64,000 nucleotides of DNA, from contig NC_016025.1 in NCBI RefSeq assembly GCF_000226295.1, positions 186,001 to 250,000 of the forward strand, read 5' to 3'. This DNA is from Chloracidobacterium thermophilum B (GTDB taxonomy: Bacteria; Acidobacteriota; Blastocatellia; Chloracidobacteriales; Chloracidobacteriaceae). Positions 31,945-41,059 of this stretch are shown one piece after another; the first letter of the stretch is position 1, and every line of letters starts with the position of its first letter. Position numbers and translations under genes: made by a program. The notes beneath the pieces are model-generated. The model made no database searches, had not been told where the DNA came from, and saw only the letters and a list, made by a program, of their open reading frames with translations.

Positions 31945-32457
31945 ATGTTGTACCGTTTCAGCTTACGTCCCTTGATCGCCGTCGCCTTCCTGGCCTTCAT
32001 CCTGACCGGGGTGATGGGCGGGGTGGCCTATGCAGCCGGGCGCGACCGTGGCCCCGGACACTTCATGGGCTTTTTCATCCAACGCATGGCCGCGCAACTG
32101 GGCCTCAGCGAAGAACAACAGACCCAGATTCGGCAGATTATGGAAGAGGAGCGGGCTGTGGCGGAACCGCTCATGCGGCAACTCAAGTCCGTTCGCGGTC
32201 AACTCCGCACTCTCGGTACAGATGGTGTTTTCAATGAAGCGCAGGTGCGTGTGCTGGCCCAGCAACAGGCACAAACGATGACCGAACTCATCGTCGTCAA
32301 GGAACGCACAAAAGCGCGGGTTGCAGCCGTGCTGACGCCGGAACAGCGTGAGCGTGCCAAACAGATACTGGAGCGGTTCCACCAGCGGATGCAGGGCGGT
32401 CCCAGGTGGCATCACGGGCGTGGCTTCGGGCCTGTGCTGCCGCCCCCAGCCATGTAA
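31945..32457 (+). CDS. Periplasmic Spy/CpxP-like protein
   Basis: A 170-aa exported protein. The ATG at 31945 has AAGGAG nine bases upstream. A signal peptide (LIAVAFLAFILTGVMGGVAYA) is followed by a wholly helical mature part with two LTxxQ-type motifs: LGLSEEQQTQIRQIM and VLTPEQRERAKQIL. The His-rich tail (RWHHGRGF) may bind metal. Spy and CpxP are ATP-independent periplasmic chaperones or stress sensors; metal resistance relatives look alike. No two-component genes are next to it. Confidence 0.85.
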   Translation: MLYRFSLRPLIAVAFLAFILTGVMGGVAYAAGRDRGPGHFMGFFIQRMAAQLGLSEEQQTQIRQIMEEERAVAEPLMRQLKSVRGQLRTLGTDGVFNEAQVRVLAQQQAQTMTELIVVKERTKARVAAVLTPEQRERAKQILERFHQRMQGGPRWHHGRGFGPVLPPPAM

Positions 32458-32581
32458 ACACTTTTCGGCTTGGAACGGCGGCGGTCGTTCGGCCGCCATC
32501 GGTCAGGCAAACCGGCACACAGCATACGGCGCGCCAGGGTAGGCAACCCAGCGCGCCGTGTGACCTTTCTGAAAGCTGTTT

Positions 32582-32908
32582 TCAGGCGGTAGCCATCCGT
32601 ACGTTCGGGTTGGTGAGGTTATCGTTGAGCGTCTGGGAAGGCTTAGCCTCACTCTGCTCCGTGGTTGGAGCGAAAAACGCCTTCGATCCGTTTCCCTCCG
32701 CCGATGCCGGGGATTCATCGTGAATGTCCACCGGCAGCAGCCCTTCCCGGTAGAGGGCATAGCCACTGCGCGAGCAGGCAATGACGGATGGAATCCCACG
32801 TGATGCAAACCACTGCTGCCACTTTTCCAGGTCACGGTACTGGGGTGAGTTCCGGCTCTTGACGTAAGTCGAAAAACGATTCTCCTCAGTCAACTTGATG
32901 CGTGCCAT
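32582..32908 (-). CDS. Small protein of unknown function (108 aa)
   Basis: The ATG at 32908 is preceded by AAGGAGG, a strong ribosome site, which makes the gene likely real despite no recognised family. The N-terminal half is basic and helical (MARIKLTEENRFSTYVKSRN, then YRDLEKWQQWFASRG). The C-terminal 40 residues look disordered (SPASAEGNGSKAF). It has no signal peptide. The intergenic stretch upstream contains two palindromes that may regulate it. Confidence 0.6.
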   Translation of the reverse strand: MARIKLTEENRFSTYVKSRNSPQYRDLEKWQQWFASRGIPSVIACSRSGYALYREGLLPVDIHDESPASAEGNGSKAFFAPTTEQSEAKPSQTLNDNLTNPNVRMATA

Positions 32909-33025
32909 CACTGATGCCTCCTTGGTACAGCTCAGAAAACCCGTGGGAGACGTACCCACGGCGATGTCAGCGGCGGCATCCGGGAAGAACCGGACGCCGC
33001 CAGACACCTGTTTTGGGGACGCACT

Positions 33026-33096
33026 GTAAAACCTTACTTTCTTGTAAGGTTTTACGGTGAGAAGTATAACCCTTGGAAACTGTTAGGAAGCTAACA
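33026..33096. promoter_or_regulatory. Two palindromes in the divergent intergenic region
   Basis: Between the 108-aa gene (minus) and the peroxiredoxin-like gene (plus) lie two palindromes: GTAAAACCTTAC (33026-33037) with its exact complement at 33044-33055, and TGTTAG GAAG CTAACA at 33081-33096. Between them is TATAAC, usable as a -10. No T-run follows the first on either strand. They resemble operators for dimeric repressors. Further right an ACGCGAGCCGG direct repeat occurs at 33125 and 33141. The rest of 32909-33296 shows no gene. Confidence 0.5.
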
Positions 33097-33296
33097 TTTG
33101 GTCGGTAGGTGTCGCTTCACCGGCACGCGAGCCGGTTTCCACGCGAGCCGGCAGGAACCCGGAAAACGCGCATCCAGTGTGTGTGGGCGCACGGTTGAAT
33201 CCAGTTCTGCCCGGATGATGAACCCACCCCCGGCAAGGTGAAACACAGGGCTTGTTGCCGCCTGTTCATCTGGCGTAACACAAGGTGGCTGCTGTC

Positions 33297-33839
33297 ATGA
33301 CGAAACGCATTCCGAAAGACATCCTCGAACGTGAAGTGATAGGGCTGAATCTGGCCGGGCGTACCCTGGCCGGGCAGTTGACTGCACCGGTCAATCTGCT
33401 CGTCTTTCTCCGGCACTTTGGCTGCGTCTTCTGCCGCGAAATGGTAGCCGATGTGCGTAACGCGGCCACGCAGGACGCCAACTATCCGAACGTGGTCTTC
33501 TTTTATCAGGGGACGGTCGAGCAGGGGCAGGATTTTTTTGCCAGCCTCTGGAAGGAAGCCCGCGCCATCAGCGACACGCCGCTGGTGTTCTACAAAGCAC
33601 TCGGCATTCAGCGTGGCGGGTTGCGCGAGATGTTCGGCCCCGAAGTGTGGGCTTGCGGATTGCGCGCCGTGGGCAAGGGACACTTCATCGGTCTGCCGGT
33701 TGGTGATCCGTTTGTTATGCCCGGCGCTTTCCTGGTGTCGTCAGCCGGTGACGTTCTCTGGCAACATGACTTCAGGCATGCCGGTGATCATCCCGACTGG
33801 CAGGCAATCGTACCTGCTGCTACTGCCGCGAAGGCATGA
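33297..33839 (+). CDS. AhpC/TSA-type thioredoxin-fold protein (peroxiredoxin-like)
   Basis: A 180-aa cytoplasmic protein. VNLLVFLRHFGCVFCREMVADV carries a CxxC at the position of the redox helix in the AhpC-TSA_2 (prostamide synthase-like) family; the later VSSAGDVLWQHDFRHAGDHPD matches that family's C-terminus. It would reduce peroxides or a disulfide. The ATG at 33297 is chosen over one twelve bases earlier. Its TGA overlaps the ATG of the next gene by four bases, and it opens a five-gene operon. Confidence 0.82.
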   Translation: MTKRIPKDILEREVIGLNLAGRTLAGQLTAPVNLLVFLRHFGCVFCREMVADVRNAATQDANYPNVVFFYQGTVEQGQDFFASLWKEARAISDTPLVFYKALGIQRGGLREMFGPEVWACGLRAVGKGHFIGLPVGDPFVMPGAFLVSSAGDVLWQHDFRHAGDHPDWQAIVPAATAAKA

Positions 33840-34600
33840 CGCGCCCGACGATCATTGCCATCCACGGAAACGGTGGTGGCGCTTTCCGTTTTGCACGGGT
33901 GGAGCCGTTTTTTTCAGAAACCTCTCCGGTCGGCTTTACAGCCCTGACCCTGCCGGGTTTTGGCGGGACGCCACGGGACACACAGTGTGTCACGCTGTCG
34001 GATTATGCCGCGCATATTCAGCAGTTCGTGACGCACATTGACGCGCCACGCATCCTGCTTGGGCACGGCATTGGCGGTTCGCTGGTGCTGGAATATCTCC
34101 AGCATTTCGCGCCCTCCGTTGCTGGCGTCATTCTGCATGCGCCAGTTGGTGCGCGGCTGGACACCCGCTGGTTTCCACGGCTGATGTCCTCTGAAACAGT
34201 CCGTGAACTGGGCAAGCGGATGTTGGCTTCGGCGTTGCTTCGTCCGCTGTGGAAGCGGCTGTTTTTTTCGCAGCCGGTCCCGGACGAATTTCTCAACCGG
34301 TTTTTTGCCGAATACGGCACCTGTGAAGCCTTCGGGCAGATGTTCGAGCTGATTACCGCTGAGTGGTTTGCTGCACTGAAGCCCGTCACGCTGCCTTCTG
34401 TCCTGCTGTGGGGGGCGCGCGAGCGGGTGTTGCGGCTCGATCAGGCGGCTGAGTTTCGGGCCAAGCTGCCGGCAGCCACTATGGAAATCGTCAACGACTG
34501 GGATCACTTTCCCATGGTTGAGCAGCCGGAAGCCTACGCGCACAAGCTCATGCAGCTTGCCTCCAAACTCACCGCCGAACGGGCTGCCACCGCGCGCTGA
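33836..34600 (+). CDS. Alpha/beta-hydrolase fold protein lacking the nucleophile serine
   Basis: A 254-aa protein with the hydrolase frame IIAIHGNGGGAFRF, TLPGFGGTP and NDWDHFPMVEQPE, so the catalytic His is kept. The nucleophile elbow reads GHGIGG: residue 78, normally Ser, is Gly (GGC). The acid position reads ARERV, with Glu where Asp is usual. It may therefore bind without hydrolysing, act as a chaperone for the neighbours, or use different chemistry. The start overlaps the preceding gene by four bases and the dikinase gene follows 43 bases later, so all are coexpressed. Confidence 0.85.
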   Translation: MTRPTIIAIHGNGGGAFRFARVEPFFSETSPVGFTALTLPGFGGTPRDTQCVTLSDYAAHIQQFVTHIDAPRILLGHGIGGSLVLEYLQHFAPSVAGVILHAPVGARLDTRWFPRLMSSETVRELGKRMLASALLRPLWKRLFFSQPVPDEFLNRFFAEYGTCEAFGQMFELITAEWFAALKPVTLPSVLLWGARERVLRLDQAAEFRAKLPAATMEIVNDWDHFPMVEQPEAYAHKLMQLASKLTAERAATAR

Positions 34601-34643
34601 CGTGCAGAACGCTGGCAGTGAGACTGTTGGGACCGAAAAAGCC

Positions 34644-36908
34644 ATGCCGGAAACAGGCGACTTTGTTGTGTGGTTGGGGCGTTCACCGTGGCCGGCGCGG
34701 GTTGGGCCGAAGGCAGACTCTCTCCACCGCGCAAAGGCGGCCGGTTTGCCGGTGCCGCCGGGTGTTCTTGTCGTGGAGGAAGCCCTGACCCACAGCCTGC
34801 ACAGGGGATGGGTTCGCGCTACCGGGGAAGGTTTCGTTATCGCCGACCAAGAAGCCCTTCAGAAGGCGCTCGACCTCCCGCCAGTAGCTTCCAGAGTGGC
34901 CGTGCGTTCGGCTTTTTCGCGTGAAGATGGCGAAAGCCAGAGTCTGGCAGGCTACTTCGCTTCCTTTCTAAACGTTCCCTTTCCAGAAGTCTGGCCGGCG
35001 GTGTGCCGGGTCTGGAATTCGAGTCACCGTCTGGATGCACCCTTCCGCCGCGACGTGCTCATCATGGCCATGGTTGACGCGCGTCATGCTGGAGTTGCCG
35101 TCACCGAAACCGAGTATGAGGATGATCTCGTCAATGTGACGCAGGGACTGGGCGACCGTCTCGTGAGTGGACTCGTAGCCGGTGAAACCCTGCATCTGCC
35201 AAAGCTGCGTGCCTTCGAGAAACCAACGGAAGCCGGCTTTGCAGGGCGGTTGCAGCGGCTTCTGCGTGACGTGCGCCGCGTGTTTGGGGCACGCAACTGG
35301 GATGTCGAGTTTGCCGATGACGGGCAACAGTGCTGGTTGCTTCAGGTACGTCCGCTGACGCGCCCGGTGATACGCAACGAGTGGTTCACCTATGCCAACC
35401 ACCGTGAAATTCTGCCGCCGCTGCCGTCACCGTTGATGACGAGTCTCATCGCGTCCTGTGCGTCTGACCTGTTTGATTACTACCGTGGGTTTGACGCGCG
35501 TCTGCCGGAGCACCGGCCGTTCATTGAGGTCTTTGCCGGAAGACCGTTCATCAACCTGTCGCTGCTGACGGACATGATGCGCCTCTGGGGCCTGCCGACG
35601 CGCCTCGTCACGGATGCCATTGGCGGGCGCGACATTGGCACACAGGGATGGCGATGGGGACGCCTGCTCTGTTCTCTGCCGGTGTTGATACGTCTGGGAT
35701 GGGCGCAGTTGAGAGCGCCGTCCTCGGCGCGCCGGTGTATGGCCTGGCTTTCCGGTTTTGGCCATGCTCCACCTGATACGGACAGTTTCACCAACTGCAT
35801 AAGCGATTTGCAGACGGTTTACACGGCGCTTGTTCGTGAGATGTTTTCACTGACCCAGGCCATGAGCGGCCCGCTGGCGCTGCTCCGCCGGCTGGGTGTG
35901 CTTTCCGCGCTGGCGGCGTGTCATGAAACGGTGACGACGCGCCTGCTGACCGATCTCGATCCGCTGCGTGAATATGTACAGGCTCATCCCCATCTCACGG
36001 CTGTCCTGGCTGAAGGAAGGGTGCCCGAAGACGATGGTTTTCAAACGCTATGGCAGGCGTATCTTGCGCGCTATGGCTTTCGGGGCGTTTTTGAAAGTGA
36101 CATCGCGTGCCCGCGTTATCACGAGCAACCGGAGACGCTGTTGTGCAGCCTGCTTGCTGAGCGTCCCAGGCAGGCCCCCCTGCCGCTGCCCTGGTTGGCA
36201 TGGCTGGTGTATCCCCTGTGGCAGCAGGCCCGCCGGGCACTCGATGCGCGGGAGGAGTTGCGGCATGCCGCCATGCAGACCTTTGACCGCATCCGGCAGC
36301 GGATGAAACGCCTTGCCGCGCAGGCCCTTCAGGACGGACGGCTGCCGGCGGCAGATGATCTTTGGCTTTTGGACATCGAAGAACTCCGGCAGCTTGACGG
36401 CGGCTGGTGTGCAACGCCGGACTTCCTGGCTGCGCGCCGGCAGGCACAGGCGACGCTGGCCGGCTATGCCTTCCCGGACGTGTTTCGGCGTTTTGATAAC
36501 TTTTCGGCTTTTCTGGCCGTGCCTGCCGAAGGAAGCCGTCCGGCCGTCCTGCAGGGAACAGGACTGACCCGTGGTGTTGTTGAAGGACGCGCCTGGGTCT
36601 GCCACACACCATCTGTCCCGCCGGTTTCGACTGAACCGCTCATTCTGGTTGCCCCGGCTGTGGATGCCGGTTGGGTTCCGGTCTTTGCCGGTGTGGCAGG
36701 TGTTGTCGTTGAAATCGGCGGTGACCTTTCACATGGCTCGATTGTCCTGCGCGAGCTTGGTCTGCCAGCGGTGACGAATGTCCGTCATGTGACGCGCGTC
36801 ATTCGGACGGGCGACCGGATTCGGGTGCAGGCGGCGCTGGGCGTTGTGGAAATCCTTGGATTGGAGTCGGCTGTGACATCGCTTGCGTCGGTCGGCGTAC
36901 GCGGATAA
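34644..36908 (+). CDS. PEP-synthase-like dikinase (rifampin phosphotransferase-type layout)
   Basis: A 754-aa protein. Residues 1 to about 240 form a pyruvate-phosphate-dikinase ATP-binding domain: GPKADSLHRAKAAGLPVP, AVRSAFSREDGESQSLAGYF, and WLLQVRPLT at its end. A long helical middle follows (ANHREILPPLPSPLM opening). The C-terminus is the swivelling phospho-His domain, GGDLSHGSIVLRELGLPAVT, with the active His at residue 697. This ATP/substrate/His order is that of rifampin phosphotransferase, which splits ATP and phosphorylates its ligand. The middle domain shows no clear substrate. The start at 34644 agrees with the family opening. An ATP-grasp ligase follows directly. Confidence 0.83.
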   Translation: MPETGDFVVWLGRSPWPARVGPKADSLHRAKAAGLPVPPGVLVVEEALTHSLHRGWVRATGEGFVIADQEALQKALDLPPVASRVAVRSAFSREDGESQSLAGYFASFLNVPFPEVWPAVCRVWNSSHRLDAPFRRDVLIMAMVDARHAGVAVTETEYEDDLVNVTQGLGDRLVSGLVAGETLHLPKLRAFEKPTEAGFAGRLQRLLRDVRRVFGARNWDVEFADDGQQCWLLQVRPLTRPVIRNEWFTYANHREILPPLPSPLMTSLIASCASDLFDYYRGFDARLPEHRPFIEVFAGRPFINLSLLTDMMRLWGLPTRLVTDAIGGRDIGTQGWRWGRLLCSLPVLIRLGWAQLRAPSSARRCMAWLSGFGHAPPDTDSFTNCISDLQTVYTALVREMFSLTQAMSGPLALLRRLGVLSALAACHETVTTRLLTDLDPLREYVQAHPHLTAVLAEGRVPEDDGFQTLWQAYLARYGFRGVFESDIACPRYHEQPETLLCSLLAERPRQAPLPLPWLAWLVYPLWQQARRALDAREELRHAAMQTFDRIRQRMKRLAAQALQDGRLPAADDLWLLDIEELRQLDGGWCATPDFLAARRQAQATLAGYAFPDVFRRFDNFSAFLAVPAEGSRPAVLQGTGLTRGVVEGRAWVCHTPSVPPVSTEPLILVAPAVDAGWVPVFAGVAGVVVEIGGDLSHGSIVLRELGLPAVTNVRHVTRVIRTGDRIRVQAALGVVEILGLESAVTSLASVGVRG

Positions 36909-36967
36909 GAATGCAGCTTCCGGTCAACGATCCCAGTGCTGCTTCAGCTTTGCGGGGGGCTTTCTGT

Positions 36968-38179
36968 ATGCCGACACATCCGCTCACGATGTTGTGTCTT
37001 GCCAGTTATGAAAAAGGCGCGGAGTTTATGCGCGAGACCAAGCGCCAGGGGTGGCGGGTCTATCTGGTCACTTCGGAAAGCATCCGGGACGCTGCCTGGC
37101 CGCGTGAAAGCCTCGACGACATCTTCCTGATGCCCGATGAAAACAAAAAGTGGCGACTCAACGACGTGATTTTGGGTGTCAGTTACCTGGCCCGTACCCA
37201 CCGCATTGACCGCATCGTGGCGCTGGACGATTTTGACGTGGAGACGGCAGCCGCCTTGCGGGAGCACCTGCGCATTCCGGGCATGGGAGAAACAACAGCG
37301 CGTTATTTCCGTGACAAGCTCGCAATGCGGGCCCGGGCGCGTGAATATGGCGTTCCTGTGCCGCCCTTTACGCCGGTGTTCAACGATGAGGTCGTCAATG
37401 CGTACCTGGCGGAAGTACCGGGTCCGTGGCTGGTCAAGCCGCGCTCCGAAGCTTCGACCATTGGCATCAAGCGCACCAGCTCCCCTGATGAAGTGTGGGA
37501 GATATTGAACCAGCTTGGCGACCGGCGTTCCTACCACCTGCTGGAAAAGTTCCTTCCGGGCGATGTCTATCACGTGGATTCCATTGTCTCGGAGCGGGAG
37601 GTGGTGTTCGCGGCGGTCAGCAAGTACGCGCGTCCACCTATTGAGGTCATGCACGATGGGGATGTGTTTGCGACGCGCACGGTGGAGTACGGGTCGGAGG
37701 ACGAGCAGCAGCTTCTGGAGTTCAACCGCCGGGTGCTGAAGGCGATGGGGCTGGTACGCGGCGCGTCCCACACGGAGTTCATCAAATCCCACGCGGATGG
37801 GACGTTTTACTTTCTGGAGACTTCGGCGCGGGTGGGCGGGGCCAACATCGTCGAGTTGGTCGAGGCGGCGACGGGCGTGAACCTGTGGGCGGAGTGGGCC
37901 CGGCTGGAATGCGCGGAACCGCCGGAAACCTACCGTCCACCACAGGGACGGCGCGAATATGCCGGGTTGATCATTTCGTTGGCGCGCCAGGAGTGGCCGG
38001 ACACCAGTGCCTACAATGATCCTGAAGTCGTCTGGCGGCTCAACAAGGCGTTTCATGCCGGCCTGATTGTGAAGTCGCCTGATTACGGGCGCGTCAGCCG
38101 CCTGTTGGATGACTACATGGCACGTTTTCGGGTGGATTTCTTCACCCGCCAGCCGGTGCCTGAACGCCCGACGGCCTGA
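36968..38179 (+). CDS. ATP-grasp carboxylate-amine ligase-like protein
   Basis: About 403 residues from this ATG; an earlier ATG at 36911, two bases after the preceding stop, is equally possible and would add 19 residues. The body reads as ATP-grasp: KLAMRARAREYGVPVPPF, PWLVKPRSEASTIGIKR, YHLLEKFLPGDVYHVDSIV and FYFLETSARVGGANIVEL, with the Mg-binding Glu and Asn of the last motif. Such enzymes activate a carboxylate as acyl phosphate and join it to an amine or thiol. The neighbouring dikinase and inactive-looking hydrolase suggest a small-molecule or peptide assembly pathway; the product is unknown. Confidence 0.87.
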   Translation: MPTHPLTMLCLASYEKGAEFMRETKRQGWRVYLVTSESIRDAAWPRESLDDIFLMPDENKKWRLNDVILGVSYLARTHRIDRIVALDDFDVETAAALREHLRIPGMGETTARYFRDKLAMRARAREYGVPVPPFTPVFNDEVVNAYLAEVPGPWLVKPRSEASTIGIKRTSSPDEVWEILNQLGDRRSYHLLEKFLPGDVYHVDSIVSEREVVFAAVSKYARPPIEVMHDGDVFATRTVEYGSEDEQQLLEFNRRVLKAMGLVRGASHTEFIKSHADGTFYFLETSARVGGANIVELVEAATGVNLWAEWARLECAEPPETYRPPQGRREYAGLIISLARQEWPDTSAYNDPEVVWRLNKAFHAGLIVKSPDYGRVSRLLDDYMARFRVDFFTRQPVPERPTA

Positions 38180-38254
38180 TACTTTCAAGGGGTATCTCAG
38201 GGATCAGCCGTGCCGTCCGACGGCGACTTGCCGGAGAGAACCAAAGCCCGGCCC

Positions 38255-38617
38255 ATGTTTTCAAGGATTTGGAATGCGCTCTTTCCAAAAGGCCGGCTGG
38301 CAAACCAATCGGCAGGCAAGATTTCGTTTGACGATGTGGCTGTTTCATACAGCCCGCCTGATGGTGCTGCGCGTCGCCTCGCCTGGGCAGACCTGCAAGC
38401 GGTTGAAATCGTCACCACCAGCGACGGGCCGTTTGCCGTGGATGTCTTCCGGGGGTTGTTGTCGGACGGTCCGCCGCTGGTCATTCCGCAGTCAGCCGAC
38501 CGTTCGGGCGTGCTGTTGAAACGCCTTCAGGAACTGCCGGGCTTTGACAACCACGCCTTTATCGTCGCGATGGGTTCAACCGATGACGCGCGTTTCCTGT
38601 GCTGGAAGCGGACTTGA
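38255..38617 (+). CDS. Small conserved-looking protein of unknown function
   Basis: About 120 residues from the ATG at 38255; a GTG at 38210 would add 15. The centre reads ISFDDVAVSYSPPDG then RLAWADLQAVEIVTTSDGPF, and the end reads ARFLCWKRT, which looks like a PH-like or beta-sandwich domain. It contains no catalytic motif and no signal peptide. It is the last gene of the operon that starts at 33297. AT-richer DNA with decayed genes begins just after it. Confidence 0.6.
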   Translation: MFSRIWNALFPKGRLANQSAGKISFDDVAVSYSPPDGAARRLAWADLQAVEIVTTSDGPFAVDVFRGLLSDGPPLVIPQSADRSGVLLKRLQELPGFDNHAFIVAMGSTDDARFLCWKRT

Positions 38618-38773
38618 CGCCATTTTGCCACTTGTCTTCCTGATACAACTATGCAGGAAATCCAACTTCCGAGCCTCAGCTCAAATTGATGTAAGCTACT
38701 GTTGACCAGTGCTGAACCCAGGCAAACCCAGCTTGAGAGACACAACAAAACTGAGAAGGGCAGGCTCTGCTCT

Positions 38774-39665
38774 ATGAAAACATCACATACCTTCGGCGGT
38801 GATTGGACAGAGCAAAAGCTGGAGCGGCTCCAAAAGTATCTGAAGGCTTATACGACGATATTTACAAAGAATGAACGTGCTCAGAGTCTGATCCCGATTT
38901 ACGTGGATGCATTTGCCGGTACTGGCTACCGCACCAGCCCGCTGCAACTGACTAAATCATTGAAGCTTTTTGAAGAATTTACCGAGCCGGAAGTTGACAA
39001 TTTTTTAAAAGGAAGTGCCCGGCTGGCGTTGGAAGTTGAGCCTTCATTTCAAAAGTATATTTTCATTGAGCAAAATACCGCCCGTGTAGAAGAACTACAG
39101 AAATTACAGACCATCTTTCCCCAAAAACAAGGCAATATCCAAATTATCCAGAGTGATGCAAACAGTTGGCTGCAAGGTTGGTGCCGTGGTACAGACTGAA
39201 AAAGACACCGGGCAGTAGTATTCCTCGATCCCTACGGAATGCAGGTGGAGTGGACACTGATTGAGGCGCTTGCCAAAACGAAGGCTATTGATTTGTGGCT
39301 ACTGTTTCCACCTGGCATGGCAGTAAATCGCCTGCTGACGAAGGGAGGAAAACCACCAGCGGCTTGGGAACAGGCATTGACACGAGTGTTTGGTACTGAA
39401 GATTGGCGTAAGAATTTTCTACTCACAAAAGACTGAGCCGACGTTGTTTGGTGATATTGATGTCACTGTTAAGGAAGCAGACTTTGTGAAAATCGGGAAA
39501 TTCTTTGTCAACCGGTTGAAGACAGTTTTCAGCGAAGTTGCTGAAAACCCCTTGCCACTGCGAAACAGTCGAAACACGCCACTTTACCTGCTTTGCTTTG
39601 CGGCAGGGAATCCGAGAGGTGCCAAGACGGCAGTGAGGATCGCGCAACATATCCTGAGACCGTAA
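38774..39665 (+). pseudogene. tcmP: Three-Cys-motif partner protein (TcmP), degraded
   Basis: The frame from 38774 reads as TcmP (MKTSHTFGGDWTEQKLERLQ, YVDAFAGTGYR) and hits a TGA at 39197-39199. In the same frame it resumes as RAVVFLDPYGMQVEW and LWLLFPPGMAVNRLL, so a Trp codon TGG probably became TGA. A second lesion is an extra T in the TTTT run at 39415-39418: removing it turns the end into KNFYSQKTEPTLFGD and leads to [15 protein letters not shown] and a stop at 39665. TcmP is a Rossmann, methyltransferase-like partner of the Gp37/Gp68 family protein that follows three bases later. The DNA is visibly AT-richer than its surroundings, suggesting transfer. Confidence 0.88.
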
Positions 39666-39667
39666 CC

Positions 39668-40405
39668 ATGGCTGACAATTCAAAAATCGAATGGACTGAA
39701 GCCACCTGGAACCCAGTGACAGGTTGTTCCAAGATTAGTGATGGCTGCAAAAATTGTTATGCAGAGCGGTTGGCGTCACGCTTACGGGTCATGGGGAGCG
39801 CCCGGTATCGCAACGGCTTTGACATCACCCTGCATGCTGATCTGCTGGAGATGCCCAAACGATGGCGCAAGCCGCGTGTGGTCTTTGTCAACTCTATGAG
39901 CGACTTGTTTCACGATCAGGTACCGTTGGAATTCATCCAGCGTGTGTTCGACACGATGCAGAATTGCCCGCAGCACACTTTTCAGGTGCTTACCAAACGC
40001 ACAGCGCGGCTGCGCGCCATAGCCGACAAATTGCCTTGGCCGAAAAACGTCTGGATGGGCGTTAGTGTAGAAAACGCTGCCGTAATGCACCGGATTGATG
40101 ATTTGCGTGCTGTGCCGGCCGCAGTACGGTTTCTGTCCTGTGAACCTTTGCTGGGACCGATGCAGGACCTGAGCTTGGAAAGTATTCACTGGGTTATTGT
40201 CGGAGGTGAATCCGGCCCCCATGCACGTCCAATAGACAAAGCCTGGGTGATGGGAATCCTGCGGCAGTGTCGGCAGGCTGGCGTTCCATTCTTTTTCAAG
40301 CAATGGGGTGGGGTGCGCAAGGACTTGACCGGACGTAAGCTGGAGGGTCGTACTTACGACGAAATGCCGTATCAATCCGCCGCTTTTTTGACCGCATGTG
40401 GATGA
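39668..40405 (+). CDS. Phage Gp37/Gp68-type three-Cys-motif protein (DUF5131)
   Basis: A 245-aa protein with the family N-terminus [20 protein letters not shown] followed by [14 protein letters not shown]; the three cysteines (C-x5-C-x2-C) name the motif. Other marks are [38 protein letters not shown] and [11 protein letters not shown]. The fold looks like a radical-SAM-type barrel, but the activity is not established. It is normally found beside TcmP and in phages. Here it is intact while its partner is broken. Confidence 0.9.
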   Translation: MADNSKIEWTEATWNPVTGCSKISDGCKNCYAERLASRLRVMGSARYRNGFDITLHADLLEMPKRWRKPRVVFVNSMSDLFHDQVPLEFIQRVFDTMQNCPQHTFQVLTKRTARLRAIADKLPWPKNVWMGVSVENAAVMHRIDDLRAVPAAVRFLSCEPLLGPMQDLSLESIHWVIVGGESGPHARPIDKAWVMGILRQCRQAGVPFFFKQWGGVRKDLTGRKLEGRTYDEMPYQSAAFLTACG

Positions 40406-40449
40406 CAAAGCGGGGGTGTTTCACTTTGGAAACCCTGTACTCCCCGGTC

Positions 40450-41034
40450 TCAGCAGCGGAGAAAATTGGCCAGGATGCGCTGCCCCAACGGCGTTCCAAT
40501 GGATTCAGGGTGAAACTGGACACCGTACACCGGCCAATCCCGATGCTGAAGCGCCATGATGATGCCTTCCACGGCGTCACGCGCGGTGACCATCAGGCAG
40601 TCCGGCAGTGTGGCTTCGTCCGCCACCAGCGAGTGGTAGCGCATGGCCGCAAAGCGTGGCGGAAGTCCGTCAAACAGCGGTGAATCGGCGGTAATCACCA
40701 TCTCCGATGCCTTGCCGTGAACGATGCGTGGTGCCTGGACAGCGCGCCCGCCATAGGCAACGGCAATCCCCTGGTGTCCCAGGCAGACGCCCAGAATCGG
40801 TGCCGCCAGTTCGGTGGCTGCCAGCAGGATGTCCCGACAGACGCCAAAATCACGCGGGTTGTCGGGACGCCCGGGCCCCGGCGACAGGACGATGCGCGTT
40901 GGTCGCCAGTCCCGCAAGGTGGCCAGGTTCACAGCATCGTTGCGGACGACAACCACTTCTTCGGCTGTCTGCATTTGCAGCATCTGGTACAGGTTGAAGG
41001 TAAACGAATCGTAGTTGTCAACAATGACGATCAT
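40450..41034 (-). CDS. trpG: Anthranilate synthase component II (glutamine amidotransferase)
   Basis: A 194-aa class I amidotransferase: MIVIVDNYDSFTFNLYQ start, LSPGPGRPDNPRDFG, nucleophile loop GVCLGHQGIAVAYGG and FHPES near the end. It supplies ammonia from glutamine to TrpE. It could double as PabA for folate synthesis, as no separate pabA is seen. The start at 41034 is fixed by the family N-terminus and lies 25 bases after the trpE stop. It is the last gene of the attenuated aroF-trpE-trpG unit. Confidence 0.94.
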   Translation of the reverse strand: MIVIVDNYDSFTFNLYQMLQMQTAEEVVVVRNDAVNLATLRDWRPTRIVLSPGPGRPDNPRDFGVCRDILLAATELAAPILGVCLGHQGIAVAYGGRAVQAPRIVHGKASEMVITADSPLFDGLPPRFAAMRYHSLVADEATLPDCLMVTARDAVEGIIMALQHRDWPVYGVQFHPESIGTPLGQRILANFLRC

Positions 41035-41059
41035 ACGGGTCAGGGCCGTTGGAGCGCCG

